Shown here in pieces: positions 17,394 to 25,148 of a stretch of 64,000 nt of DNA (positions within the stretch are counted from its first letter, which is position 1; each line of letters begins with the position of its first letter). Below the pieces are notes generated by a model that did no database searches, had not been told where the DNA came from, and was given only the letters and a program-made list of their open reading frames with translations. The translations under genes and the position numbers were made by a program. This stretch comes from Synechococcus sp. M16.1 (GTDB lineage Bacteria > Cyanobacteriota > Cyanobacteriia > PCC-6307 > Cyanobiaceae): positions 186,001 through 250,000 of the forward strand of contig NZ_CP047954.1 in the NCBI RefSeq assembly GCF_014279895.1. Direction: 5' to 3'.

Positions 17394-18305
17394 TTATCGC
17401 TTGGGACGGGCCAGGGCGGCACTGGCGCCTCCGCTGCTCCGGCGTTGGCGGTTGCGCTGCTGGTTGCGGTTGTTGCCGGTCTCCCGTATGGCCGGCATCG
17501 GGGCGAACAGCTGGCTCTCCAGTTGGTCGTAGCTGCCTTCGAATGGGCAGCTGTTTGCGCTGGGGCAGCTGTCGCAGTAATGCCCGTCGCTGTAGCGCTC
17601 CAGGTTGCCGCGGTTGAAGAAGTAGGGCTTGTGGCTGAATGTGCTGGCCACCCATTGCCAGCTCAGATGGTTGCTGGCCGGATCGCCATCCAGCAGGTGC
17701 TCCAGGAACCAGTCGGCTCCGGCTTTCCAGTGCACCCGTCGCCAGTGCACGAGCCAGGCGGCCATCCACATGCGGGCGTGATTGTGCAGCCAGCCGGTCG
17801 TCACCAGTTGATCGCGGAAGCCATCCATGCAGGCCAGCCCTGTGCTGCCTGCGCGCACATCAGCCGGCAGTTCCCGGGCATAGGCCCCGGCGTCATGGCC
17901 TGTTTTGAACGGTTCCTGATCGTCATGGATGCCATCCCCCAGATCGAGCCACATCCGTTGCCAGAAGTCCCGCCAGCCGAGTTCGTTGATCAACTTTCCG
18001 CCCTCATCGCGGTTGCGGATCCGTGCAAACACTGAATCGCGCACCTCCGCGAGGGTCAGCACGCCGTGACGGATGTAGGGCGACAGCCCGGTGACCGCAC
18101 CCTTGAGGTGATTGCGACTTTTGGCGTAGCGCCTTGCGTCAATGCGCCGCAGTTTGTCTTCGGCTGCTTCACGCCCACCGCGGATCGGGCTGAGTTCCCC
18201 CTCCGCCCCTGGGAACTCTTGCGCCAACAGGGTGTTGAGGGCATCGCGGGACGCGAATTGCCGCGGCAGGTCGCCGTTGATCGGGGGTGACGCAGCGCTG
18301 GGCAC
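17394..18305 (-). CDS. Photolyase/cryptochrome FAD-binding domain protein with four-Cys FeS-like set
   Basis: The 303-residue protein consists of a photolyase C-terminal FAD domain without an antenna domain. It has ELGWRDFWQRMW (about 108-119), TTGWLHNHARMW (169-180) and LLDGDPASNHLSWQWVAST (204-222), the counterparts of FAD-contacting segments in photolyases. It contains exactly four Cys: 159, 244, 247 and 253, the last three in CDSCPSANSCPF. FeS-type bacterial photolyases (PhrB/CryB) ligate a [4Fe-4S] cluster with a similarly spaced set, so I infer a cluster here. It is divergent from fabI and precedes the antenna-like gene. Substrate unknown. Confidence 0.85.
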   Translation of the reverse strand: MPSAASPPINGDLPRQFASRDALNTLLAQEFPGAEGELSPIRGGREAAEDKLRRIDARRYAKSRNHLKGAVTGLSPYIRHGVLTLAEVRDSVFARIRNRDEGGKLINELGWRDFWQRMWLDLGDGIHDDQEPFKTGHDAGAYARELPADVRAGSTGLACMDGFRDQLVTTGWLHNHARMWMAAWLVHWRRVHWKAGADWFLEHLLDGDPASNHLSWQWVASTFSHKPYFFNRGNLERYSDGHYCDSCPSANSCPFEGSYDQLESQLFAPMPAIRETGNNRNQQRNRQRRSSGGASAALARPKR

Positions 18306-18388
18306 CGGCCTTTGTCAGCAAAGGAGCGGTGATCTTGGCGGGGGATGGGGGAGAATCGCGCGAATTCAACCCGTTCCGGTCTGTCCCG

Positions 18389-19171
18389 ATGCTGCTTGAT
18401 CTCACCGGCAAGAAGATTCTCGTCACCGGCATCGCCAACAACCGTTCGATTGCCTGGGGCATCGCTCAGCAGCTGAAGGCGGCCGGTGCTGAACTCGGCA
18501 TCACGTATCTGCCTGACGACAAGGGCCGCTTTGAGGCCAAGGTGCGCGAACTCACCGCTCCCCTCGAGCCCAGCCTGTTCCTGCCTTTGAATGTGCAGGA
18601 TGCCGACCAGATGGCTGAGGTCTTCGGCGAGATCAAGGAGAAGTGGGGCGTGCTCGACGGGCTGGTGCACTGCCTGGCCTTTGCTGGCAAGGAAGAGCTG
18701 ATCGGTGACTACAGCGCCACCACCGCTGAAGGTTTTGCCCGTTCCCTCGACATCAGCGCTTATTCCCTGGCCCCCCTCTGCGCCCATGCCAAGCCGCTGT
18801 TCAGCGAGAAGGCCGGTGTGATCACGCTCTCCTACCTCGGTGCTGAGCGGGCGATCCCCAACTACAACGTGATGGGCGTCGCCAAGGCGGCTCTGGAGGC
18901 TTCTGTTCGCTATCTCGCGGCAGAGCTGGGTCCCGAAAAGCAAGTGCGCGTCAATGCCATCAGCGCCGGCCCAATCCGCACCCTGGCCAGCTCCGCCATC
19001 GGCGGCATTCTCGAGATGATCCACAACGTGGAGGAGAAGGCTCCTCTGCGCCGCACCGTCACCCAGATGGAAGTGGGTGGTACCGCTGCCTTCTTGCTCA
19101 GCGATCTGGCCAGCGGCATCTCCGGTCAGACCATCTACGTGGATGCGGGCTACTGCGTCACCGGAATGTGA
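18389..19171 (+). CDS. fabI: Enoyl-[acyl-carrier-protein] reductase (NADH)
   Basis: FabI catalyses the last reduction of each fatty-acid elongation cycle. The 260-residue protein starts [20 protein letters not shown], with the SDR-like nucleotide loop. It has the catalytic arrangement Tyr-x6-Lys seen as YNVMGVAK, and [14 protein letters not shown], the FabI substrate loop. The ATG at 18389 fits the family length; earlier in-frame starts would reach into the divergent FAD-domain gene. hisB follows after 29 bases. Confidence 0.95.
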   Translation: MLLDLTGKKILVTGIANNRSIAWGIAQQLKAAGAELGITYLPDDKGRFEAKVRELTAPLEPSLFLPLNVQDADQMAEVFGEIKEKWGVLDGLVHCLAFAGKEELIGDYSATTAEGFARSLDISAYSLAPLCAHAKPLFSEKAGVITLSYLGAERAIPNYNVMGVAKAALEASVRYLAAELGPEKQVRVNAISAGPIRTLASSAIGGILEMIHNVEEKAPLRRTVTQMEVGGTAAFLLSDLASGISGQTIYVDAGYCVTGM

Positions 19172-19200
19172 GGCACGATGAGGGCACTGAAGCTCGGGTG

Positions 19201-19809
19201 ATGGCACGTCAGGGAACGATCCATCGGGTCACCGGTGAAACCGATGTGAAGGTGCGGCTGGATCTGGACGGCTCCGGCCAGTGCCAGGCCAGTACTGGTG
19301 TGCCGTTTCTCGACCACATGCTTCATCAGATCAGTAGCCACGGCCTAATCGATCTGGAAATCAATGCGGTGGGAGACACCCACATCGACGATCACCACAC
19401 CAATGAGGACGTGGGCATTGCCGTGGGGCAGGCCCTGGCCCAGGCCCTGGGGGACCGGCGCGGAATTCATCGCTTCGGTCACTTCGTGGCACCGCTGGAT
19501 GAGGCCCTGGTGCAGGTGGCCCTGGATTGTTCCGGTCGCCCCCATCTCAGCTACAGCCTCGAGATTCCCAGCCAGAAGATCGGCACGTACGACACCGAGC
19601 TGGTGAAGGAGTTCTTCGTGGCGGTGGTCAACAACAGCGGGCTGACCCTCCACATCCGTCAGCTGGATGGGGCCAACTCCCACCACATCGTTGAAGCCTG
19701 CTTCAAGGCCTTTGCCCGGGCCCTGCGCATGGCCACGGAGGTGGATCCACGCCGGGCCGGCGCCATCCCCAGCAGCAAAGGGGTGCTGGAGCAGGCCGGC
19801 GCCAGCTGA
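19201..19809 (+). CDS. hisB: Imidazoleglycerol-phosphate dehydratase
   Basis: HisB dehydrates imidazole glycerol phosphate in histidine synthesis. The 202-residue protein carries the Mn-binding histidine motifs FLDHMLHQI (about 38-46), DDHHTNED (about 65-72) and NSHHIVEA (about 160-167). It is the monofunctional form. A GTG at 19168 would overlap fabI, but the ATG at 19201 matches the usual N-terminus [14 protein letters not shown]. It is probably cotranscribed with fabI. Confidence 0.95.
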   Translation: MARQGTIHRVTGETDVKVRLDLDGSGQCQASTGVPFLDHMLHQISSHGLIDLEINAVGDTHIDDHHTNEDVGIAVGQALAQALGDRRGIHRFGHFVAPLDEALVQVALDCSGRPHLSYSLEIPSQKIGTYDTELVKEFFVAVVNNSGLTLHIRQLDGANSHHIVEACFKAFARALRMATEVDPRRAGAIPSSKGVLEQAGAS

Positions 19810-19869
19810 GCGCAGCTCCGCGCTTCACAGTCCGTTACGAGAGGATGGGCGGACGTTGATCGTTCGCCC

Positions 19870-21339
19870 GTGACCGTCGCCCCCGCCCGCAGCTACGACC
19901 GCAGCGACTGGGCCAGTTCCTTTGTGAACGTTGAGCAGGAACTCACCGATGTGGCGCTGACCCCGGTGCGTGGAACGGTTCCGACGGAGCTTCAGGGCAC
20001 CTTTTATCGCAATGGCCCCGGGCGGCTTGAGCGGGATGGGCATCGGGTGCATCACCCCTTCGACGGCGACGGCATGATTGCGGCGATGCGGTTTGAGAAC
20101 GGCAGCGTCTGCCTCAGCAACCGTTTTGTGCGTACTGAGGGTTGGCTGGCGGAGGAGAAGGCCGGCAAGGTGCTCTACCGCGGCGTGTTCGGCAGTCAGA
20201 AGCCGGGTGGTCGGCTGGCCAATGCCTTTGACCTGCGCTTGAAGAACATCGCCAACACCAATGTGGTGCGTCTGGGTGATCAGCTGTTGGCCCTCTGGGA
20301 GGCGGCGGAACCCCATGCGCTCGATCCCCGCAGCCTGGAGACCCGCGGCCTGTCGCGCCTCGATGGTGTCTTGAAAAAGGGCGAGGCTTTCAGTGCTCAC
20401 CCCCGCTTCGACCCCGGCCACAACGGACGGCCCCGCATGGTCACCTTCGGGGTTAAGACCGGGCCCCGCAGCACCATCCGTCTGATGGAGTTCGCCACCG
20501 ATGGCCCGGACGCCGGCACCTTGCTGCACGACCGTTCCGACAGCTTCCCCGGCTTCGCCTTCCTCCACGATTTCGCCATCACCCCCAACTGGGCGGTGTT
20601 CCTCCAGAACGCCATCGCCTTTAATCCCTTGCCGTTTGTGACCGGCGAAAAGGGTGCGGCCCAGTGCTTGGCATCTCAACCCGGCGGCAAGGGGCGCTTC
20701 TGGCTGATCCCCCGCGATTCCGGCCGCTTCGCCGGTCAGAAGCCCCGCATTCTCGAAGCTCCCGACGGTTTCGTCTTCCATCACCTCAATGCCTTTGAGG
20801 ATGGCGATCACGTCGTGGTGGAGAGCATCGTCTACGACGATTTCCCGTCCATCGGACCTGATGAGGATTTCGCTGAGGTGAATTTCGACACGGTGCCGGA
20901 GGGAATCCTGCACCGTTGTCGCCTCGACCTCAGTCGGGAATCGGTGCAGACCGAGCGGATCAGCGAGCGCACCTGTGAGTTCGCTATGGTCAATCCCAAG
21001 CGTCAGGGCCTCAGCGCCCGCTTCGCCTGGATGGCGGTGGCGGAGCGGGAGAGGGGCAACGATCCGTTGCAGGCCATCCAGAAACTTGATCTGGATTCCG
21101 GGGAGACCCACACCTGGAGTGCGGCGCCCAGGGGCTTTGTGAGTGAGCCGTTGATGGTGCGTCGTCCCGGTGCTGAGGCAGAGGACGACGGCTGGGTGCT
21201 CGATCTGGTGTGGAACGGGGCCCGGGCCGCATCCGATCTGGTGATCCTCAACGCCCGTGATCTGTCGGAGGTGGCGGTGTTTGAGCTGCCGTTGGCCGTT
21301 CCCCATGGCCTGCACGGGAGCTGGGCACCCATCAGCTGA
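19870..21339 (+). CDS. Carotenoid oxygenase (apocarotenoid cleavage family)
   Basis: This is a non-heme Fe(II) carotenoid/apocarotenoid cleavage enzyme of the RPE65/ACO family, possibly forming retinal-type products. The 489-residue protein has GTFYRNGPGR near the start and HHPFDGDGMI. The four iron-ligand His positions are visible in FSAHPRFDP-, FLHDFAIT-, FHHLNAFEDG- and PHGLHGSW-type segments. The start is GTG at 19870. Its stop directly abuts the stop of the convergent BCCT gene with no spacer. The natural substrate cannot be assigned. Confidence 0.9.
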   Translation: MTVAPARSYDRSDWASSFVNVEQELTDVALTPVRGTVPTELQGTFYRNGPGRLERDGHRVHHPFDGDGMIAAMRFENGSVCLSNRFVRTEGWLAEEKAGKVLYRGVFGSQKPGGRLANAFDLRLKNIANTNVVRLGDQLLALWEAAEPHALDPRSLETRGLSRLDGVLKKGEAFSAHPRFDPGHNGRPRMVTFGVKTGPRSTIRLMEFATDGPDAGTLLHDRSDSFPGFAFLHDFAITPNWAVFLQNAIAFNPLPFVTGEKGAAQCLASQPGGKGRFWLIPRDSGRFAGQKPRILEAPDGFVFHHLNAFEDGDHVVVESIVYDDFPSIGPDEDFAEVNFDTVPEGILHRCRLDLSRESVQTERISERTCEFAMVNPKRQGLSARFAWMAVAERERGNDPLQAIQKLDLDSGETHTWSAAPRGFVSEPLMVRRPGAEAEDDGWVLDLVWNGARAASDLVILNARDLSEVAVFELPLAVPHGLHGSWAPIS

Positions 21340-22887
21340 TTAGCTGAGTCCTTCGCGCTTGGCTTCCCTCCAGGCCAGCCTTGGCGCGCTCCAGAGGGTG
21401 GCCAGCACCAAGGGAGTCACCGGCACCGCGGTGATCACGATGAAGGCTTGCAGGGCATCGATGGAGGTGCTGTCCCCCAGTCCCGAGCCGATTCGCAGCA
21501 GCACCAAGGTGAGGCTGCCGATCATCAAGGCCCAGAACAGGCGCAGCAGAGCAGGGGGCTCGTTGCGGCCGCTCACCACCATGGCCGCGGCGTAACTCAT
21601 TGAGTCGGCGCTGGTGCACATGAACAGCACCACCAGCACCAGGCCGACCGGAATCAGCAGACCGGCCAGGGGGAGTTGGCTGAGGATGGTGAGCAGGGCC
21701 GCGGCGGCTCCGTTCTGGGCCAGGGCTTCGCTGATGCCGCCCCCCGCCAATTCGAGATGCAATCCGGTGCCCCCCAGCAGGGTGAACCAAAGGTTGGTCA
21801 CGATCGGGCAGAAGATGGCCACCGCCAGCACCAGCTCACGGATGCTGCGGCCGCGGCTGACGCCGGCGGTGAACAGCCCCATCAAGGGCGCATAGCCGAG
21901 GAACCAGCCCCAGTAGAACACCGTCCAGCCGTTCACCCAGTTCGCCGGCACGGCATTGGGAGTGAGGGCCATCTGAGGCAGGTGGATCAGGTATGTGATG
22001 AAGCCGCTGAAGAAGTGCTGCATCAGCCAGAGGCCCGGGCCCAAAAGCAGCAGGCCCGCCGCCATGGCCAGGGTGAGCCACACATTGAGTTCCGACAGCC
22101 ACTTGATGCCCTTCTGAATGCCGCTGACGGTGGAGGTCGCGAAGACGGCGGTCAGCAGCACCACCACCAGGGATTGCAGGCCGGCACTGTCGCTGAGCCA
22201 GGGCAGTTGCCCTGCGGCATTGCTGAGCTGCAGCGAGAGGAAACCCAAGGGGCCAACCGTGCCGGCGATCGCCGCCACCACAGACAATCCATCCGCCAGG
22301 TGACCGAGCGGACCATCCACCCAGCTGCGCGGCACGATGTTCACCAGCAGCGCGCGGGGACGCAGGGGTTCACCGCGTCGCTCCAGGATCGAGAAGGTGA
22401 TCGTGGTGGTTGTGGCCACCAGGGCCCAGGCGAGGAAGCCCCAGTGCAGAAAACTCACCGCCAGGGCGGGATCCACCGCTGCGGCTGTGCTGCCCTCGAC
22501 CCCCGCAAACACCGGTGATGGGGTCTGGAAGTGGTAGAGCGGTTCGGCTGCCGACCAGAACACACCACCCCCCGCCAGCAGGGTGCAGATCAGCACTGCG
22601 CACCAGTCGAAGAATTTGAGACTGGGCTTGCTCTCCGCGCCTCCAAGCCGGAGTTTGCCGACTGGGCTGATGGCCAGGATCAGCGCGATCAGAAACAGCA
22701 GCATCACCATCCATTGCCAAACCCCGCCGAGGGCATCACTGATCACGGCTTTGCCGTTGTCGGTGAATTGCTTGGCCAGCGCCAGGTCGATGGCCGACAC
22801 CAGCAGAAAGATCAGCAGGGGAGCAGCCCCCACCCAGAGGGGGGGCTGGCGCCACCAGGAGCGCTGGTTCGCGGGGGTGTCAGACAT
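21340..22887 (-). CDS. BCCT-family betaine/carnitine/choline transporter
   Basis: BCCT carriers import zwitterionic quaternary amines, often as compatible solutes. The 515-residue protein has about 12 hydrophobic helices. It has the GGVFWSAAEPLYHF and SFLHWGFLAWAL signatures, and TVFYWGWFLGYAPLMGLF for the helix-8 aromatic box, ending SRGRSIRE. Compared with BetP the box has Phe and Tyr where Trp residues are usual, which may alter ligand preference. The cytoplasmic tails are short, so no BetP-type osmosensor is evident. It ends a four-gene run with the flavin oxidase, dehydrogenase and methyltransferase. Confidence 0.92.
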   Translation of the reverse strand: MSDTPANQRSWWRQPPLWVGAAPLLIFLLVSAIDLALAKQFTDNGKAVISDALGGVWQWMVMLLFLIALILAISPVGKLRLGGAESKPSLKFFDWCAVLICTLLAGGGVFWSAAEPLYHFQTPSPVFAGVEGSTAAAVDPALAVSFLHWGFLAWALVATTTTITFSILERRGEPLRPRALLVNIVPRSWVDGPLGHLADGLSVVAAIAGTVGPLGFLSLQLSNAAGQLPWLSDSAGLQSLVVVLLTAVFATSTVSGIQKGIKWLSELNVWLTLAMAAGLLLLGPGLWLMQHFFSGFITYLIHLPQMALTPNAVPANWVNGWTVFYWGWFLGYAPLMGLFTAGVSRGRSIRELVLAVAIFCPIVTNLWFTLLGGTGLHLELAGGGISEALAQNGAAAALLTILSQLPLAGLLIPVGLVLVVLFMCTSADSMSYAAAMVVSGRNEPPALLRLFWALMIGSLTLVLLRIGSGLGDSTSIDALQAFIVITAVPVTPLVLATLWSAPRLAWREAKREGLS

Positions 22888-22905
22888 CGGATGAGGGGTG
22901 AGGGT

Positions 22906-24096
22906 TCAGGCGCGGACGGCGGCGCGTTGGTGGCTCCAGCAGGAGAGATCCACCGCTGGTTGTTCTTCACTGGCGAGGCGTGCCAGGGAATCACCGATCA
23001 GGGGGGCGAACTTGAAGGCCTGGCCGGAGCCTCCTGCGAACAGGCTCAGCTTCGGGGTGAGCCGGTCCAGCACGAAGTTCACGTCGCTGGCCATGGAGTA
23101 AGGGCTGATCACGGTCTCCACCCGCTCCTGCACACCCTCCAGTTCGTTGAACAGGAAGGTGTCGAGCAGCTCCACCAGGCGAGCGGGTGGCTCGGTCACC
23201 ATGGCGTTGGGTTCGGCGACGCGCAGCTCCTTCGGAGCCCAGTCGATGCCCGCCTTGATCCGGGGGCGGCCATCCGCCGTTTGGCTGAGGACGGGGAATC
23301 CGTAGTAGAGGCCACCGTCATCGCCGCGTTCCTGCTGGAAGCAGAACCACTGGGGGTAGCGATCGGCCAGTGCCGGGTCGACGGTGTAATGGGCCCAGAG
23401 CATCGGCCACACCTCCAGTTTGGGTGAGAGGCCAAGAGGAGCCAGCAACAGCTGGCTCCAGATCCCACAGGCCACCACCAGCTGTCCGGCGGCGATGTGT
23501 TCGCCGCTCTCCAGGGTGACGCCACCGCCATCGGCATCGAGGCCCGCCACGGGGCAGTGCTCGATCAGCTGATGGCCGGCCTTGCGGGTGGTGTTGATCC
23601 AGTGGGCCACGACCCTGTCGCTGCGCACGGCGCCGGCGGTGGGCTCGAACAGTCCGGTGAAGCCCGGCTTCGGCTTCAGCGGAAAACGGGCCGCGATCTG
23701 GTCGGCGTTGAGGGCCTGATAGGGGATGCCCTGATAGTCCATGACCCGTCGGGCCCCGGGGATCGACCCCTCGATCGTCTCTTCATCCCAGCTTTCGCCG
23801 TAGAAGAGCAGGCCGTGGGTCTCCCGCAGTTGCTGACCGGCGTGGTTTTCTTCCTCGCGCCAGAGGCGGTTGGCCTCCTGGGCGAGACGGCAGAGCACCG
23901 GGTCGGAATACATCTCCCGGAACATCCGGGTTTCGCCATAGCTGCTGGCTTTGGCGTGGGCCAGGGTCTGAGCTTCCAGCAGCACCACATCGCGCACGCC
24001 GCGACGGGCCAGGGATGCAGCGCAGCTGAGGCCGGCCATGCCGCCGCCAACAATCACGACGGCTGCCCGCCTGGGCAGGGACGCTGGTGTGCTCAT
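22906..24096 (-). CDS. Sarcosine oxidase/pipecolate oxidase-family flavoenzyme (DAO superfamily)
   Basis: This FAD-dependent amine oxidase is related to monomeric sarcosine oxidase, N-methyltryptophan oxidase, pipecolate oxidase and NikD. The dinucleotide loop is VIVGGGMAGLSC (residues 15-26). SSYGETRMFREMY (51-63) matches the flavin-contact loop. Lys281 and Lys362 (GQAFKFAP) align with oxygen-activating and substrate-contact lysines of sarcosine oxidase. The cysteine that links FAD covalently is replaced by Ser331 by my alignment, so FAD is probably non-covalent. The start overlaps the dehydrogenase stop by 4 bases. The substrate is unknown. Confidence 0.88.
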   Translation of the reverse strand: MSTPASLPRRAAVVIVGGGMAGLSCAASLARRGVRDVVLLEAQTLAHAKASSYGETRMFREMYSDPVLCRLAQEANRLWREEENHAGQQLRETHGLLFYGESWDEETIEGSIPGARRVMDYQGIPYQALNADQIAARFPLKPKPGFTGLFEPTAGAVRSDRVVAHWINTTRKAGHQLIEHCPVAGLDADGGGVTLESGEHIAAGQLVVACGIWSQLLLAPLGLSPKLEVWPMLWAHYTVDPALADRYPQWFCFQQERGDDGGLYYGFPVLSQTADGRPRIKAGIDWAPKELRVAEPNAMVTEPPARLVELLDTFLFNELEGVQERVETVISPYSMASDVNFVLDRLTPKLSLFAGGSGQAFKFAPLIGDSLARLASEEQPAVDLSCWSHQRAAVRA

Positions 24097-25148
24097 TCGA
24101 TTTCTCCAAAGCTGAGGCCGATGGGCTCGGTGGAGGGTGTTGCAGCCACCTCCTCAAGGGCTGCACCCACAGACAGGCCCTGTTCGCGCTGATTCAGATA
24201 CTCGCTGGCCCGTCGGCGCACCTCATCGCGAACGAAGGTATAGACGTCCTTGGCACCAGCGTCTTTCCAGGCGTCGGGGGAGAACCGCTCGATTGAGTCG
24301 GCGATCACAGCTCCTGCATTCACCAGGGGGTCCGGCAGCACCCGCACACCGCGGCGACGCAGGTCATCCGCCAGTTGGGGTTGCAGGAAGGGGGCATTGG
24401 CGGCAGGCACCACGGCGGGGGTTTTCAGCGCCGTCGCCATTTCGGCGTTGATCAATCCGGAGATCGAGCAGGGCAGCAGCAGGTCGAGGTTCAGTTCCCA
24501 CCAAGCACAGCTCTCCGGCAGCGGCGTTGCGCCGGGAAAACTGGCTTTCTCGCGGTCCAGATCCACGGTGAACACGGTCCAACCGTGCTCGACGAGATGG
24601 CGGGCAACGGTGCCGCCAACGGCACCGCAGCCGTGCACGAGGGCCCGGCCTGGGCGGGCGTCGTTGAGGTCCTTGTCCAAAACGGCCTCCACAGCGCCGA
24701 GGGTGCCGTGGGCGGTGGCGGCACTGGCGTCCACAGGGCTGCCGACCGCCGCCAGCACATGGGGGGTGAGCGCCGTCAGACGCTCCATGTCCTCCAGGCT
24801 GGTGTTGAGATCGCAGCCGGTGATCATCGCGCCGTCAAGCGACTCCAGCAGCTCGGCGGTGACGCTGATCAGCTCATCCTTGACGGCATCGGGCTCAGCG
24901 GCCCGGGCAACGATCTTGCCGCCGGCGAAACCGGTGCCGTAAAGATCGTGCTTGTGGGTCATCAACCCCGCCAGCCGCTGGCCGTCTGCGATGCAGGCCT
25001 CATCGCTCGGGTAATTGAGCACCCGCAGGCCTCCGTTGGCGGGGCGCTTGGCATCGGTGTCTTCCGCCACCACGAACACCGAGAGGTGGTCGGAGACGTG
25101 TTCCGCCAGCACCGACACGGTCGGCGCTGTTTTCTTGCCGCTGCTCAT
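24093..25148 (-). CDS. Glu/Leu/Phe/Val dehydrogenase-family amino-acid dehydrogenase
   Basis: This NAD(P)-dependent enzyme oxidatively deaminates an amino acid or aminates a 2-oxo acid. From the ATG at 25148 the product is 351 residues, close to leucine dehydrogenase. The substrate-binding and catalytic Lys66 (MTHK) and Lys78 (FAGGK) are present, as is the catalytic Asp113 (ITGCDLNT). The nucleotide loop is GCGAVG at 173-178, and Asp196 at the end of the second strand favours NAD. Cyanobacterial relatives include ScyB, which deaminates tryptophan. Its start overlaps the methyltransferase stop, and its end overlaps the oxidase start. Confidence 0.88.
   Translation of the reverse strand: MSSGKKTAPTVSVLAEHVSDHLSVFVVAEDTDAKRPANGGLRVLNYPSDEACIADGQRLAGLMTHKHDLYGTGFAGGKIVARAAEPDAVKDELISVTAELLESLDGAMITGCDLNTSLEDMERLTALTPHVLAAVGSPVDASAATAHGTLGAVEAVLDKDLNDARPGRALVHGCGAVGGTVARHLVEHGWTVFTVDLDREKASFPGATPLPESCAWWELNLDLLLPCSISGLINAEMATALKTPAVVPAANAPFLQPQLADDLRRRGVRVLPDPLVNAGAVIADSIERFSPDAWKDAGAKDVYTFVRDEVRRRASEYLNQREQGLSVGAALEEVAATPSTEPIGLSFGEIE

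Noticed and set aside
19825-21315. 496-residue open frame antisense to the carotenoid oxygenase
   Set aside because: It lies wholly opposite a gene with clear family motifs; its sequence is low-complexity in Gly, Arg and His as expected for a GC-rich shadow frame.
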